This document shows, piece after piece, positions 40,951 through 50,872 of a stretch of DNA of 64,000 nucleotides (positions are counted from its first letter, which is position 1; each line of letters begins with the position of its first letter). The stretch comes from CAYRVX01 sp964427875 (lineage in GTDB: Bacteria; Planctomycetota; Phycisphaerae; SM23-33), in the NCBI GenBank assembly GCA_964427875.1, contig CAYRVX010000003.1:62001-126000 (forward strand), read 5' to 3'. The notes beneath the pieces were generated by a model. It saw only the letters and a list, made by a program, of their open reading frames with translations, was not told the DNA's origin and did no database searches. A program made the position numbers and the translations under genes.

Positions 40951-42429
40951 TCAGCGGGGAACCGGCTGGCCGCTCCTCGCCTCGGCAATGGCCTCGAGCA
41001 TGGCCCGGGCCTTGTGGAGGGTCTCGTGATACTCGTCCAGGGGGTCCGAATCGGCCACGATGCCGCCACCGACTTGCAGGAGGACCCGCCCGCCGTCGCA
41101 GAGGATGGTTCGGATGGCGATGTTCCATTCACACGAACCGTTCACGCCGACGATGCCGATGCAGCCGGTATAGACGCAGCGTGCCAAGCCCTCCAGTTCG
41201 TCGATGATCTCCATGGCTCGGATCTTCGGCGCGCCGGTGATGGACCCGCCGGGGAAGGTCGCTTTCAGCAGGTCGGCCGGTCCGACGCCTGACCGCAGCA
41301 GGCCCTCGACCGTGCCGACCAGATGGAATACGGTGGGGTGGGTCTCCAGGGCTCGGGGCTCGGTGACGCGGATCGTGCCGTACTCGCAGACGCGCCCGAG
41401 GTCGTTCCTCAGCAGATCGACGATCATGGCCAGCTCGGCGTTGTCCTTCGCGCTTGCGACCAGGTCGGCCTTGGCGGCCGCGTCCACCTCCGGGGAACCG
41501 ACGCGGGGGCGGGTGCCCTTGATCGGTCGGGTCGTCACGCGACGCCCGCGAACGCGCAGGAACAGCTCCGGCGAGCTGGACAGAACGGCGCATCGGGTGC
41601 CGGCCTCCTCGAAGTCGAGATAGCACGCATACCACGCGGGGTTCCGGCGGCGGAGCGTGCGGTAGATCCGCAGCGGGTCGAGCGCGGTCTCGACCTCGAA
41701 ACGCTGGGAGAGGTTCACCTGAAAGATGTCTCCGGCGGCGATGTAGTCGATGCACCGCCGGACGGCCCGGCGGTACTCACTCGGGGTGAAGTTCGGTCTC
41801 GCGTCGTCGACGGAGGGGCGTGCGGCGGCGCTGGCGCGCTCGGTGGGTTCAGGGGGCGGTTCGGGGGGAATGCTGCTTGCGCGACGGATGACGTCGCGGA
41901 GGATCGCCCCCCCCCGGCCCGCGCCGCGGGGTGGGCGGGCGAATTTCAGTTCCACCAGCGACGCCCGGCCGTCCGTGGAATCGTATATCAGCAGCGCGTC
42001 ATAGAACGCCAGCCGCAGATCGGGCAGGCGGGTGTCCCGAACCGCGGCGCCGGGCAGCCGCTCTATGTGGCGCCCGACTTCATATCCGACGTAGCCGATC
42101 CATCCGGGCACGTAGCCGCCCGTCCCCGGCTGGGACAGCCGAACCAGTGACAGGGCCTTGCCGAGGGCGGACCAGATCGCCTCGTCACTCCCCGCGCCGA
42201 GCACGTTTCCCGCACGGTCGCTCAGGACGCCGTCACGCAGGGTCAGCACTTCCGTCGGCGAGCAGGCCAGAATGCTGGACCGCCCGTACTCGGGGTGAAA
42301 GGCCGAGGAATCCAGCAGGACCGGGTCTTCCGCGTCGCCCATAAGCTCCAGGAGCGCCGCCGGCGGGTTCCGGAGATCCGCCGCCTCGCCGACCACCTCG
42401 GCCTCAAGTGTCGTGTTGCCCAGGAGCAT
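40951..42429 (-). CDS. pabB: Aminodeoxychorismate synthase component I
   Basis: 492 residues. PabB makes 4-amino-4-deoxychorismate from chorismate for folate synthesis. The motif TRPIKGTRPR is diagnostic: PIKGT is PabB-like, while anthranilate synthase has PIAGT. Other chorismate-enzyme blocks are GDIFQVNLSQRF, SSSPELFL, DNAELAMIVDLLRNDLGRV, HPTVFHLVGTVEG and FPGGSITGAPKIRAMEII. The class IV aminotransferase at 36142 could provide the lyase step; no PabA glutaminase is in the window. It precedes the tetrapyrrole genes by 45 nt on the same strand. Confidence 0.93.
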   Translation of the reverse strand: MLLGNTTLEAEVVGEAADLRNPPAALLELMGDAEDPVLLDSSAFHPEYGRSSILACSPTEVLTLRDGVLSDRAGNVLGAGSDEAIWSALGKALSLVRLSQPGTGGYVPGWIGYVGYEVGRHIERLPGAAVRDTRLPDLRLAFYDALLIYDSTDGRASLVELKFARPPRGAGRGGAILRDVIRRASSIPPEPPPEPTERASAAARPSVDDARPNFTPSEYRRAVRRCIDYIAAGDIFQVNLSQRFEVETALDPLRIYRTLRRRNPAWYACYLDFEEAGTRCAVLSSSPELFLRVRGRRVTTRPIKGTRPRVGSPEVDAAAKADLVASAKDNAELAMIVDLLRNDLGRVCEYGTIRVTEPRALETHPTVFHLVGTVEGLLRSGVGPADLLKATFPGGSITGAPKIRAMEIIDELEGLARCVYTGCIGIVGVNGSCEWNIAIRTILCDGGRVLLQVGGGIVADSDPLDEYHETLHKARAMLEAIAEARSGQPVPR

Positions 42430-42462
42430 GATTCACCTCGGCCGGCAGGTCGCCGGACGGGT

Positions 42463-43512
42463 TCAGTAATCCTGCTCTCCGTCGAAGTCGGTGCCGCTGC
42501 GGAGGAACTGATCCTCCGTCAGTTCGTCGACAGCCTTGGCCGAGGCCGCCACGATGGGATCATCGCTGAGCAGGAATCGCTCGATCAGCCTCCTTGCCTT
42601 CTTGAGGTCGCCGCGCCCGGTCACCCGGTACTTGACGGCGCCCAGGGCGATAATGGCTTGTGCTTTCCAGGCGCGGTCCTTCTCGTTCTCGGCCATGTTG
42701 AACACGTCCCCGGGCGAGAGGCGCGGCTCGAACGTAATGGGATCGTTGGCCGGAATGTTGTCCCAGACGATTCGCTTCTTCTTCCGGTAGTTCGCGCTGA
42801 CCAGACGGAGGGAGCTCTCGTATTGGCGGATCGATTCAAGCCGGTGCCTCGGCGCCCCGGCCCAGAGCTTGTACAGTTCCTGGAGCCTCTGTAGGGCCGT
42901 GGTCTGTATCTCGATGCCCTGCCAGCCGACGTGGGGGAAGGCGCGCTCGCTCAGCACGTGAACGCCGTAGATCAACAGGTCCTTGAGGTGCTTTTCGGCC
43001 TGGGCGTATTCCTTGCGGTCCCTGTGGATCTGGTAGCACTGGTGCACGCCCACGGCCACCTTGAAGAGGTGCTCCGCGTGAGCGTGGTGGTATCCGAACT
43101 TGAGGTGCTTGGGGCTGTAGAGGAAGCTGTATCGCATATTCTTCTTCTTGGCCCCGTCCGCCACGTGGGCGGCGATCTGCTTGCATGCCTTCAGACCGGG
43201 GTCGGTCCACGGGTTCTCGGAGGCCACGAGGCCGTCGAAATGGGGGGCGTCGCCGGTGGCCTCGATGTCGTCGGCGCTGGATATGTATACCTGGACCGCC
43301 TTCTGGTAGTCCTCCGCTGCGTTGCCGGGCGCCGTCGGCTCGACCCCGATAACTTCCCTCAACGGCACGTCCACCACCTTCAGGTCGAGGAAGCCCGCGA
43401 CGTTGGTGTCTATCGGCAGGGAGGTCGGCGGGTCGACGATCACGAAGTACGCCACGCCGATCACGACGATGATCAGCGCCACTGCCAGTATCCAGCCTGT
43501 CTTGCTTCCCAC
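42463..43512 (-). CDS. Membrane-anchored protein of unknown function
   Basis: 349 residues. One N-terminal membrane anchor (WILAVALIIVVIGVAYFVIV, about 7-26), then a helical, probably periplasmic domain with TPR-like spacing (YHHAHAEHLFKVAVGVHQCY, YAQAEKHLKDLLIYGVHVLS, DLKKARRLIERFLLSDDPIV). I do not recognise the family. It lies between the lipoprotein gene upstream (26 nt) and pabB downstream (33 nt), all on the minus strand. Confidence 0.8.
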   Translation of the reverse strand: MGSKTGWILAVALIIVVIGVAYFVIVDPPTSLPIDTNVAGFLDLKVVDVPLREVIGVEPTAPGNAAEDYQKAVQVYISSADDIEATGDAPHFDGLVASENPWTDPGLKACKQIAAHVADGAKKKNMRYSFLYSPKHLKFGYHHAHAEHLFKVAVGVHQCYQIHRDRKEYAQAEKHLKDLLIYGVHVLSERAFPHVGWQGIEIQTTALQRLQELYKLWAGAPRHRLESIRQYESSLRLVSANYRKKKRIVWDNIPANDPITFEPRLSPGDVFNMAENEKDRAWKAQAIIALGAVKYRVTGRGDLKKARRLIERFLLSDDPIVAASAKAVDELTEDQFLRSGTDFDGEQDY

Positions 43513-43538
43513 GTGACGGCTCCCTCAAACGCGCTGGG

Positions 43539-46442
43539 TCATTCCTCGTTCATCGCGGCCGGGCTGATGAACATGGTACCAAGGTTCCGCGGATCATAGA
43601 AGTAACGAGGCGCGCCGGACCAGCTCGACGCCTCGGCGCCCTGGGTGGCATAGCGGGTGAAGTTGACTCGCCAGAAGGCCTCCTTTGCGCCCTCGCCGAA
43701 AGCGGCAAGGGGAACGGCCAGTTCAACGGTCCAGGCGCCCGGGCGCTCGCCAATGGCAACAGCCGCGAAGCTGGCCCAGGGCCTTGCGCGGCCGAGCGGA
43801 GGATCGCAGCCGACGCCTCGCTCACTGATCAGCACGCCGTTGGGCTTGACGATCAGGTGGTACAGGTCTTCCGGACCGCCCGCCCTGGCGCCCGGATCAA
43901 GGAGGACCTCCACCAGGTCTTCCCCGGCGGCCATCAACTGCTCGTAGTGGACACGGTTGTTGGGTTTCTTCACCACGCCGGAGAGGTTCGGCTCTTCGCA
44001 GCGAAAGGCGATGTAGAGGTTTGTCTCGTCGCGAAGGACAAAGGCCATGGTCCGGCGTTTGGCGAGGCCGTCGTCCTTGCGCCCCCGCCGGCCAATCAGC
44101 CTGAAATCCTTCGCCGTGTTGCCCGCGCGCGGGGGCCAGTCGTCCAGGAGCCCGTCGATCTTCGGCGGCTCCTTCATTCGCCCGGCGAGGAGGAAGCCGA
44201 CAGAGGCGACAACGGGGCGGTCCTTTTCCACGTTGCTGGTCAGGCGGATGGGCACGGGCATTCTGGCGTTGCCCCTCGTCGGCAGCGGGCCCGGCCCCAC
44301 GGCCTCCAGGCGAACGACCCTGCGCGAAGCGGGCGGGATTCTCGTCGTCAGGCCGGTGGCGGCCAGGGCCTTCCATCCCCGGGGCAGCTCGCCGAGGCCC
44401 GCCCGAAGCTCCACCTCACGGCCGTACTGGTTGAACAGGTCCAACAGAATGGTCACGTGGAGTTTCTCGGGCGGGACCGTCTCGCTTCCGGGCGCCGGGC
44501 GGACCAGAGAGCGGGTCTGCTCGACTTTCAGTGTGCGGGTCTGCTCTCCGAGGCGCTGCCAGGAGAGTCGATGGGCCAGCGTTCGTGTGCGGGGGGCATG
44601 TTCCAGGCTGACCACGGCCTGGACCTCCTCCGCGAGGATGCGTCTGGCGAGCACCCACGTCTGCCCGTCGCCGGCCCATCCGTCGAGGCGGGGATCGAGG
44701 TAATTGTCGCCGATGCCCGCCAGCCCGGCATATCTCACCAGCGAGTTCGTCATGGCGCGGGCCACACCGGCCCGCTGACGCTTCTGAAGGATCCAGAGAT
44801 AGGCGATGTCCTGAAGCCCGCGTCTCATACGCTTCAGCCGGACGGACGGCAGCGGCTCTTCGATGCCCGCGATGGTGCCGGGATAGAACAGGCGGGTCTC
44901 GCTCCCGGCGATGGGCGCGAAGGGGTCCGTCGACCAGTGCAGGACATCGGGCAGGAAGAGGCCGGTGCACCGGTACTTCATGCCGAACCAGACCATGGCG
45001 CGGACGTCGGCGGGCCTGGCGATCACGCCCAGGCTGGGCATGTAGGGCGGCGTCGCCGGCGCCAGCCAGACGCCTGCCAGCGGATGTTCCGCTCCGGCGG
45101 CCGAGGCGGCGATGGTCGGGTCCAGCATGTCGCCCGGCGGCGCGATGATATCCGTGAGGCCCCGCAGATTGCTCGGCGCCCGCCAGGGCGCCCCCGGGGG
45201 CGCGCTTGGCGGCAGTTGGCAGAGAATTGGCGTGTTCGGATCGACCTTTCTCGCGATGGCCGCCAGCCGGGCGTACGTCTTGTACGCCTCCGGGCCGGTC
45301 CGCCTGCGGCAGGGCCAGAAAAACATCCGCTCACCGGCCTGGGTGTGCTTGGCGAAGTGGTCACGACAGGCGGCCAGAAGAGCCGCCACGGTCTCTTCGT
45401 ACGCTGCGGCCGACAGACCGGCGTAGTACTCGGGCTTCGGCCAGTCCCCGCTCAGCGGCAGCGGCCAGGCGGCGCAGCCGATCCGGTCGTCGAAGGCCGT
45501 ACCGTCCAGGTACGGCATCACGACAGCATCGTAGTCCTGCCACTGGAGCTTCACTTCGCCGTCGGCCGTGCGCTTCATGATGGGACGGACCTGCGTATCG
45601 AACAAGTCCAGGCGGTGATCGTGGGCCAGTCGCATCAGCCGTCGGATCAGGACGAGCCCCCGCCGCACGAGCGGGTTCCTGCGATCCAGGTAGACGGGGT
45701 CGAACGGCCGGTCGTCTCTGGTCAGGAACGCGCCGAGCAGTTCTCGGTGGTCGAAGCCTCCCAAGGCCGGCACCGGCCGTGCGTCGGGCAGCACGAAGGA
45801 GTACACCTCCAACCTCAGCGCCGCGGTCCAGTGCTCCCGGCCGGCGGCCGATACGGTGAGCGTGCCGTTGTAGTCGCCCGCCGCGGCGCCGCGCGGCACG
45901 GCCAGGTCGATCCACAAGGCCAATCGGCCGTTGGGGTCAATGTCGAAGGAATGTCCGTCGTCGGACGCGTTGATCGGCACGAGGGGATCATACGCTCCGG
46001 CCGGGGCGGGGACCTCCTCCACCAGACGAAGGTACCACGGCGGATACTCGCTGACCCGCAGCGGCAACATGCGGAAGGCCCGAATGCTCGCCCCCGGGAT
46101 CGCCGCGCGGCCGGGGCCGGACAGGGCGGTCCACGCGAGCCTCACGTCTTTCGCGCCGCCGGGCCCCCCATCGACGACGATCTGAAAGCTGACGGTCTCG
46201 TTGGCGGCGGCGAAGAGTGAAATCGTCTTTCGACTGCTGTCGAACAGCCCTTCATCCTCGACCCTTTTCGTCCGGTCCGTCAGGCCGACCATGTCACTGG
46301 CTGCCCAGACCCGAAGCGGCCGACCGCTGATGCCGCCGCTGCCCTGGACGCGCATCTGGATCTGCTCGCACCCGACGGCAAGACAAGCCGTTGAAACGAG
46401 GAGCAAAAGAAACGTCTCTCTGAGAAACGTGCGCTCTTTCAT
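43539..46442 (-). CDS. Lipoprotein with DUF4091 glycoside-hydrolase-like and CBM9-like domains
   Basis: 967 residues. A lipobox CLAVGC places the lipidated Cys at residue 25. The central part looks like a TIM-barrel hydrolase; the DUF4091 block is visible in LFYPGTIAGIEEPLPSVRLK followed by RMRRGLQDIAYLWIL. The C-terminal 200 residues (PKIDGLLDDWP ... LYIAFRCEEPN ... WTVELAVPLAAFGEGAKEAF) resemble a family 9 carbohydrate-binding module. An outer-surface glycan-degrading or binding protein is likely; the substrate is unknown. Confidence 0.82.
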   Translation of the reverse strand: MKERTFLRETFLLLLVSTACLAVGCEQIQMRVQGSGGISGRPLRVWAASDMVGLTDRTKRVEDEGLFDSSRKTISLFAAANETVSFQIVVDGGPGGAKDVRLAWTALSGPGRAAIPGASIRAFRMLPLRVSEYPPWYLRLVEEVPAPAGAYDPLVPINASDDGHSFDIDPNGRLALWIDLAVPRGAAAGDYNGTLTVSAAGREHWTAALRLEVYSFVLPDARPVPALGGFDHRELLGAFLTRDDRPFDPVYLDRRNPLVRRGLVLIRRLMRLAHDHRLDLFDTQVRPIMKRTADGEVKLQWQDYDAVVMPYLDGTAFDDRIGCAAWPLPLSGDWPKPEYYAGLSAAAYEETVAALLAACRDHFAKHTQAGERMFFWPCRRRTGPEAYKTYARLAAIARKVDPNTPILCQLPPSAPPGAPWRAPSNLRGLTDIIAPPGDMLDPTIAASAAGAEHPLAGVWLAPATPPYMPSLGVIARPADVRAMVWFGMKYRCTGLFLPDVLHWSTDPFAPIAGSETRLFYPGTIAGIEEPLPSVRLKRMRRGLQDIAYLWILQKRQRAGVARAMTNSLVRYAGLAGIGDNYLDPRLDGWAGDGQTWVLARRILAEEVQAVVSLEHAPRTRTLAHRLSWQRLGEQTRTLKVEQTRSLVRPAPGSETVPPEKLHVTILLDLFNQYGREVELRAGLGELPRGWKALAATGLTTRIPPASRRVVRLEAVGPGPLPTRGNARMPVPIRLTSNVEKDRPVVASVGFLLAGRMKEPPKIDGLLDDWPPRAGNTAKDFRLIGRRGRKDDGLAKRRTMAFVLRDETNLYIAFRCEEPNLSGVVKKPNNRVHYEQLMAAGEDLVEVLLDPGARAGGPEDLYHLIVKPNGVLISERGVGCDPPLGRARPWASFAAVAIGERPGAWTVELAVPLAAFGEGAKEAFWRVNFTRYATQGAEASSWSGAPRYFYDPRNLGTMFISPAAMNEE

Positions 46443-46578
46443 CGCAGAGGGATTGTAGCGTCTGGATGGCGACGAACCAAGTTAGGCGTGGGTCGCGTCG
46501 AAGAGGGCGCGCGGGCCCCTGCCGTGATTCCGAGCGAAAACCCGTGCAAAGACCGGCGATTTCGGCGTTAATGGAAGC

Positions 46579-47481
46579 ATGGCAAGACGGCGACGGGATG
46601 ACCTCTTTGACGAGGAGTTTCTGGCCCGGCTCCAGCGGCTGCATCTGACCGCCAAGCGCCTGACGGCGCGGGGCGCGAGCGGCTCGCGGCGCAGCCGGCG
46701 GCTTGGCGACGGACTGGAGTTCGCCGATCATCGGTTCTACGCACCGGGAGACGACATCCGCTTCATCGACTGGCCATACTACGCCCGGATGGAGAGGCTC
46801 CTGCTTCGGCTGTTCCACGAACGGAGCGAGGCCGACGTGGCGATCCTGCTGGACGTTTCCGCGTCGATGGCGCCGCCGCGAGCGACGGACAAGTTCGACT
46901 ACGCCCGCCGGGCCGCGGCGGCATTGGCGTTTGTGGCCATGGGCGGACTGGAGCGCGTGATCGTCCAGCCGTTCGCGGCCGAACTGGCTCAGCCGCTTCG
47001 CACCGGTCGCAACCGCGGGCAGATCCTCGAGGTGCTGGACTTCCTGGTGGCCCTCCGGCCGGGCGGGAGAACACACCTGCGGCGGTGTGTACAGGCGTTC
47101 GCCGGCCAGATGGACGGGCCGGCGACCGTGCTGCTGCTCAGTGACCTGCTGGACTGCGGGGAGGAGCTTTCCGACACATTGGCCGAGCTGCGCGGCCGGG
47201 GCTGCGACGTGACGGTCCTGCATGTGTATTCGCCGCTCGATGCATCGCCTGAGCTGAGCGGGCCGATCCGCCTGCAACAGGCGGAGACCGACGAAACGAT
47301 GGTCCTTCACGTGACGGACGAGATCAGGGCCAGCTACCGCCGGCGGTGGGAGAAGTTCGGTGCGGGCCTGGCGCGGACGGCGGCCTCGCGCGGTGCGACG
47401 TACGTGGCCGCGGCCTCCAACGTGCCGTTTGAACAGCTCGTGCTTCAAACGCTCCGGCAGGCGGGTGTGCTGGCGGGTTGA
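46579..47481 (+). CDS. DUF58 domain protein (vWA-like)
   Basis: 300 residues. The DUF58 signature is clear in YAPGDDIRFIDWPYYAR, followed by a vWA-type fold with the metal-ion site LLDVSASM (DxSxS). DUF58 proteins usually accompany a MoxR AAA ATPase and BatA/BatB-type membrane proteins; none is adjacent here, but a large vWA membrane protein lies at 59088-61781. It is followed immediately by the YfhO-type gene. Confidence 0.9.
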   Translation: MARRRRDDLFDEEFLARLQRLHLTAKRLTARGASGSRRSRRLGDGLEFADHRFYAPGDDIRFIDWPYYARMERLLLRLFHERSEADVAILLDVSASMAPPRATDKFDYARRAAAALAFVAMGGLERVIVQPFAAELAQPLRTGRNRGQILEVLDFLVALRPGGRTHLRRCVQAFAGQMDGPATVLLLSDLLDCGEELSDTLAELRGRGCDVTVLHVYSPLDASPELSGPIRLQQAETDETMVLHVTDEIRASYRRRWEKFGAGLARTAASRGATYVAAASNVPFEQLVLQTLRQAGVLAG

Positions 47482-47489
47482 GTGGCTCG

Positions 47490-50222
47490 ATGAAAGCTCT
47501 GCGGGCAGCGCTTCCGATGGTTCTGATCGTGCTGGGGCCCATGGTCATGCTTCACACGCTGTGGGGCAATCCCACATCGGCGGGCGAGGACGACGTGATC
47601 TACTACTACCCGCTGCGGAAGATGGTCGGCCGGGCCTTGCGCGAAGGCCGCTGGCCGCTGCACAATCCCCATGAAGCGACAGGGATGCCGCTGATGGGCG
47701 ATCCGCAGTCGGCGGTGATGTATCCTCCCACGTGGCTGTTCGCGCTGATGGCCCCGAAGTCTGCGTACGCCGTGACGCTTTTCCTGGCCTTTTCGCTGGC
47801 CGGCGGCGGGGCGTACGTGTACCTGCGCCGTATCGGGCTGATCCGCCCCGCCGCGTGCTTCGGCGCGGCGGCGTTCATGTTCTGCGGCTTCCTGGTGGGT
47901 CACCGCGTGCACTGGTCCATCCTCCATGCGGGGGCGTACTTGCCGTGGGGACTGTGGTGCATTGAGCACCTCCGCCGCCGGCCGGCGGGGGCGTTTGCCT
48001 GGATGGTGCCGACGGCCTTCCTCACGATCGCGGCCGGTCACTGGCCCACCGTCATCCACATGGGGCTGATCTTGTCGGCATATCTCCTGCTTCGGGGCCG
48101 GCCGCTGGTGCGGTCGATTGCCGTCGCCACGGCGGCACTGATTATGGCGGCCGCGCTGGCCGGGCCGCAAATCGAAGCCACCGGCCGCGTGCTCGCGCAG
48201 GTCACGCGAAACCGCATCGGCTACGCCACCGCGGGCGAGAACAGCTTCTTTCCGGCCTCGGGGATCCTGGCGCTGTTTCCCATGGTGCTCGGCTGCCGCA
48301 CGCCGAACTTCTTCCCGACGAATTGGTGGGGCCCGTGGCATCTGTGCGAGACCCTGGGATACGTCGGACTGGTGACGCTGGTCCTGGCGGCGGGAGCGGT
48401 GTGGAAGGTGTATCGCAAGGGAAACCGTGACCAGGCGCCCGAGGATGCCGCGTTTGGCCCAGCGAGGGATAACCCCGAAAGCCTCCTTCCGGCAAGGGCC
48501 GGTGAGACAGGGATACAGACCCTTCAACCGCTCGTGAGAGCCTGGACGTGGATCGCCATCGGCACCGGGATCTGGATGTTGGGGTATTACCTGCCGACCT
48601 ATCGCCTGATTCACGTGCTGCCGATCCTGGGGGTGATCCGCTGCCCTGCCCGGATGGTCCTTGGGCTGGACATGGCGCTGGCGACGCTGGCGGCCGTGGC
48701 GATTCACCTGGTCGCCGTCGGCAAGAGCTGCGACCGTGTCGGACCGCTCCGCCGGTGCGTTGCGTGGGGCGCCTCAAGAGGTCTGCCGGCCGCCATGGTT
48801 GCGACTCTGATTCTCCTTGCCGCCGTTGGAGTGATCTCCGTGGCCTTCTTTGGCGGGGAGATCATCTTCTTTGACAGCGGCGAGGCGGGATGGCAGGCCC
48901 TGAAGGCGGTCATTCCGACGAATCCGGCGGTGTGGGTGCAGTTCGCCTTGGCCGCCGCGACTTTCGTGGTCGTGCGCCTGTGGCTGGCGGCACCGCGCCG
49001 CCGGGCGGCGGCCCTCGTGGTGCTGGTGCTGGTCGATCTGTTCTTCATCACGCGCTTTGTGGACGTGCCGGGGGGCGACGCCGTCCCGCCGGACCCGGAG
49101 GTCTCGCCGGCGGCCGAATGGCTTCGAGCCCGTAGTGGCCAAGACCACTCCTACTGCGTGTGGGGCATCGGCGAGACGTACAATGACCGGGCGGGGGAAC
49201 TGCTTCGCCCCAAGACGGCCCACGCACTGGGCATATCGACGATCAACACCTACGGCCCGTTCCAGCGGCCGGCCCATGCCCAACTCCTGGGGTTTCGGAT
49301 TTTCGGGACCAATCGCAACTGGGCCAGCCTCATCCGACGCAATCGCCTGTTGAGCCTCTATGGCGTGCGGTACATCCTGACGGCCAGAGAGCCCGTCCGC
49401 AAAGTGATCGAATCGGTGAGGATCCCGCACGGCCCCCGCCCGCCTGACGGGCCGAACCTGCTCTCGGACGACTGGTGGCTGGACTTGGCCGAACGCGCCG
49501 GAGGGACGCTGCACCTGCAAACGCCGGTCCTTTGGCGGTGGTCGATCGCCAAGCAGCCGCTGAAGCTGACCGCGGGAGAGGTCTACCGCGTCTCGCTGGA
49601 CGCTCGTGGGCCGGACGACGGAGGAGCGAACTCCCTGCGGGCCGAGATCTACCAGCACGGCTGGGGACTCTCGTGGGCCGAGTCGGAGCCGCTCGGCTTG
49701 ACTGTCCACGCCGAGCAGATCGGCGCGGACTGGCGTCACTTTGAGTGGACGTTCAGGGCACCGGCGGGCCTGACGGGCGACGTGCTGTTCCGCGTCTTCA
49801 CGATGAGCGAGCGCCCGATCGAGGTGCGGAACGTCGTCCTGCGTGCCAGCGCCTGGGACCGGCCGGTGGCTGCCGAAGGTCGCCTGCGAGCAGGCGAGCC
49901 AGTGTATCGACTGGTGCCGATAGAACTTCGCGTCCTGGCCCCCGGCGAGAGGCCTGTGGCGATCTACGAGAATCGTCTGTTTCTGCCGCCCGGGCGCCGT
50001 CCGCCGCGCGGGTCCGCGACGCCTCGGCGGATCGAGGATGTCAAGTGGCAGCGCCAGGCGGCCCCGACGGCCGCGGATCGGGGTCTCCTGCCCGAGATCG
50101 GCCTCCTGGTCGATCTTCAGCCACAGCGGGCGCTTCTGGCGACGACGTTGCCCGCCGGGCTGTTGTACCTGCTGGTCACGGCGGCCCTGATCGCGCGGCG
50201 TCTACGGCGGCCAGAGAGGTAA
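47490..50222 (+). CDS. YfhO-like multi-spanning membrane protein
   Basis: 910 residues from ATG 47490, 8 nt after the stop of the DUF58 gene; a TTG at 47478 would overlap that stop. About 11-12 membrane spans fill residues 5-530, with the YfhO/GT-C-like early segment GEDDVIYYYPLRKMVGRALR and a conserved DPQSAVMYPPTWLF. A long periplasmic region (about 535-880) precedes a final membrane span. YfhO-type proteins are putative lipid-linked-sugar glycosyltransferases. The substrate here is unknown. Confidence 0.8.
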   Translation: MKALRAALPMVLIVLGPMVMLHTLWGNPTSAGEDDVIYYYPLRKMVGRALREGRWPLHNPHEATGMPLMGDPQSAVMYPPTWLFALMAPKSAYAVTLFLAFSLAGGGAYVYLRRIGLIRPAACFGAAAFMFCGFLVGHRVHWSILHAGAYLPWGLWCIEHLRRRPAGAFAWMVPTAFLTIAAGHWPTVIHMGLILSAYLLLRGRPLVRSIAVATAALIMAAALAGPQIEATGRVLAQVTRNRIGYATAGENSFFPASGILALFPMVLGCRTPNFFPTNWWGPWHLCETLGYVGLVTLVLAAGAVWKVYRKGNRDQAPEDAAFGPARDNPESLLPARAGETGIQTLQPLVRAWTWIAIGTGIWMLGYYLPTYRLIHVLPILGVIRCPARMVLGLDMALATLAAVAIHLVAVGKSCDRVGPLRRCVAWGASRGLPAAMVATLILLAAVGVISVAFFGGEIIFFDSGEAGWQALKAVIPTNPAVWVQFALAAATFVVVRLWLAAPRRRAAALVVLVLVDLFFITRFVDVPGGDAVPPDPEVSPAAEWLRARSGQDHSYCVWGIGETYNDRAGELLRPKTAHALGISTINTYGPFQRPAHAQLLGFRIFGTNRNWASLIRRNRLLSLYGVRYILTAREPVRKVIESVRIPHGPRPPDGPNLLSDDWWLDLAERAGGTLHLQTPVLWRWSIAKQPLKLTAGEVYRVSLDARGPDDGGANSLRAEIYQHGWGLSWAESEPLGLTVHAEQIGADWRHFEWTFRAPAGLTGDVLFRVFTMSERPIEVRNVVLRASAWDRPVAAEGRLRAGEPVYRLVPIELRVLAPGERPVAIYENRLFLPPGRRPPRGSATPRRIEDVKWQRQAAPTAADRGLLPEIGLLVDLQPQRALLATTLPAGLLYLLVTAALIARRLRRPER

Positions 50223-50445
50223 AGCTCCAGTCGCCGGCGAACCACCGAGCTGGTCCATTGCTCCGGGGCCGCCAACATGCCGAACTTCGGGCGCGCAAAG
50301 GGAATTCGCTTTCTGGCCCTTGCGCGGTAGAATCATAGGGAACACATCCTCTCGAGCGTGGGCAGGATCCGGTCTGGACGGCTCGCACGACGGGCGATCG
50401 TCCCCCGCGACCGGCCGCCGGACGCGTCAGGAAAGGGCACATACC

Positions 50446-50865
50446 ATGGTCAATGTGCTACGTATGGCGGAGAAGGACAGGTTCACTTCCATGGGCAGAG
50501 GGATGGGCAAGTGGATGGACCAGGTGCTCGGGTCGAGCTTCCAGCATTACCGTCAAGCGGACAGTTGGAGGCCCGCCATCAACCTCTGCGAGCACGATAC
50601 GTACTACTGTGTGGTTGTGGACTTGGCGGGCGTCAAGGCTTCCGAGATCGATCTGCGTGCCGAGGAGGGCGTGCTGATCCTCACGGGCGACCGCGCGATG
50701 CCTTCAGAGCCCGACTCGCAGGGCGATGTCCGCCTGCACCTGATGGAGATCGACCACGGGCCGTTCAACCGGGAGATTCAACTGCCGGAAGGAGTGGACG
50801 TGGATGCGACCGAGGCCTTCTATCGCAACGGGTATCTCTGGGTCCGAATCCCCAAGACCAGGTGA
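50446..50865 (+). CDS. Hsp20 / alpha-crystallin small heat-shock protein
   Basis: 139 residues from ATG 50446, with an AGGAAAGG site about 10 nt upstream; the frame is open from 50320. The alpha-crystallin domain runs from about 42 to 139: RPAINLCEHDTYYCVVVDLAG, LILTGDRAM and FNREIQLPEGVD. It ends directly after the domain, so the usual IxI tail is absent or reduced (WVRIPKTR). It binds unfolding proteins without ATP. It is followed 7 nt downstream by lon, making a chaperone-protease operon. Confidence 0.92.
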   Translation: MVNVLRMAEKDRFTSMGRGMGKWMDQVLGSSFQHYRQADSWRPAINLCEHDTYYCVVVDLAGVKASEIDLRAEEGVLILTGDRAMPSEPDSQGDVRLHLMEIDHGPFNREIQLPEGVDVDATEAFYRNGYLWVRIPKTR

Positions 50866-50872
50866 GGGTGGC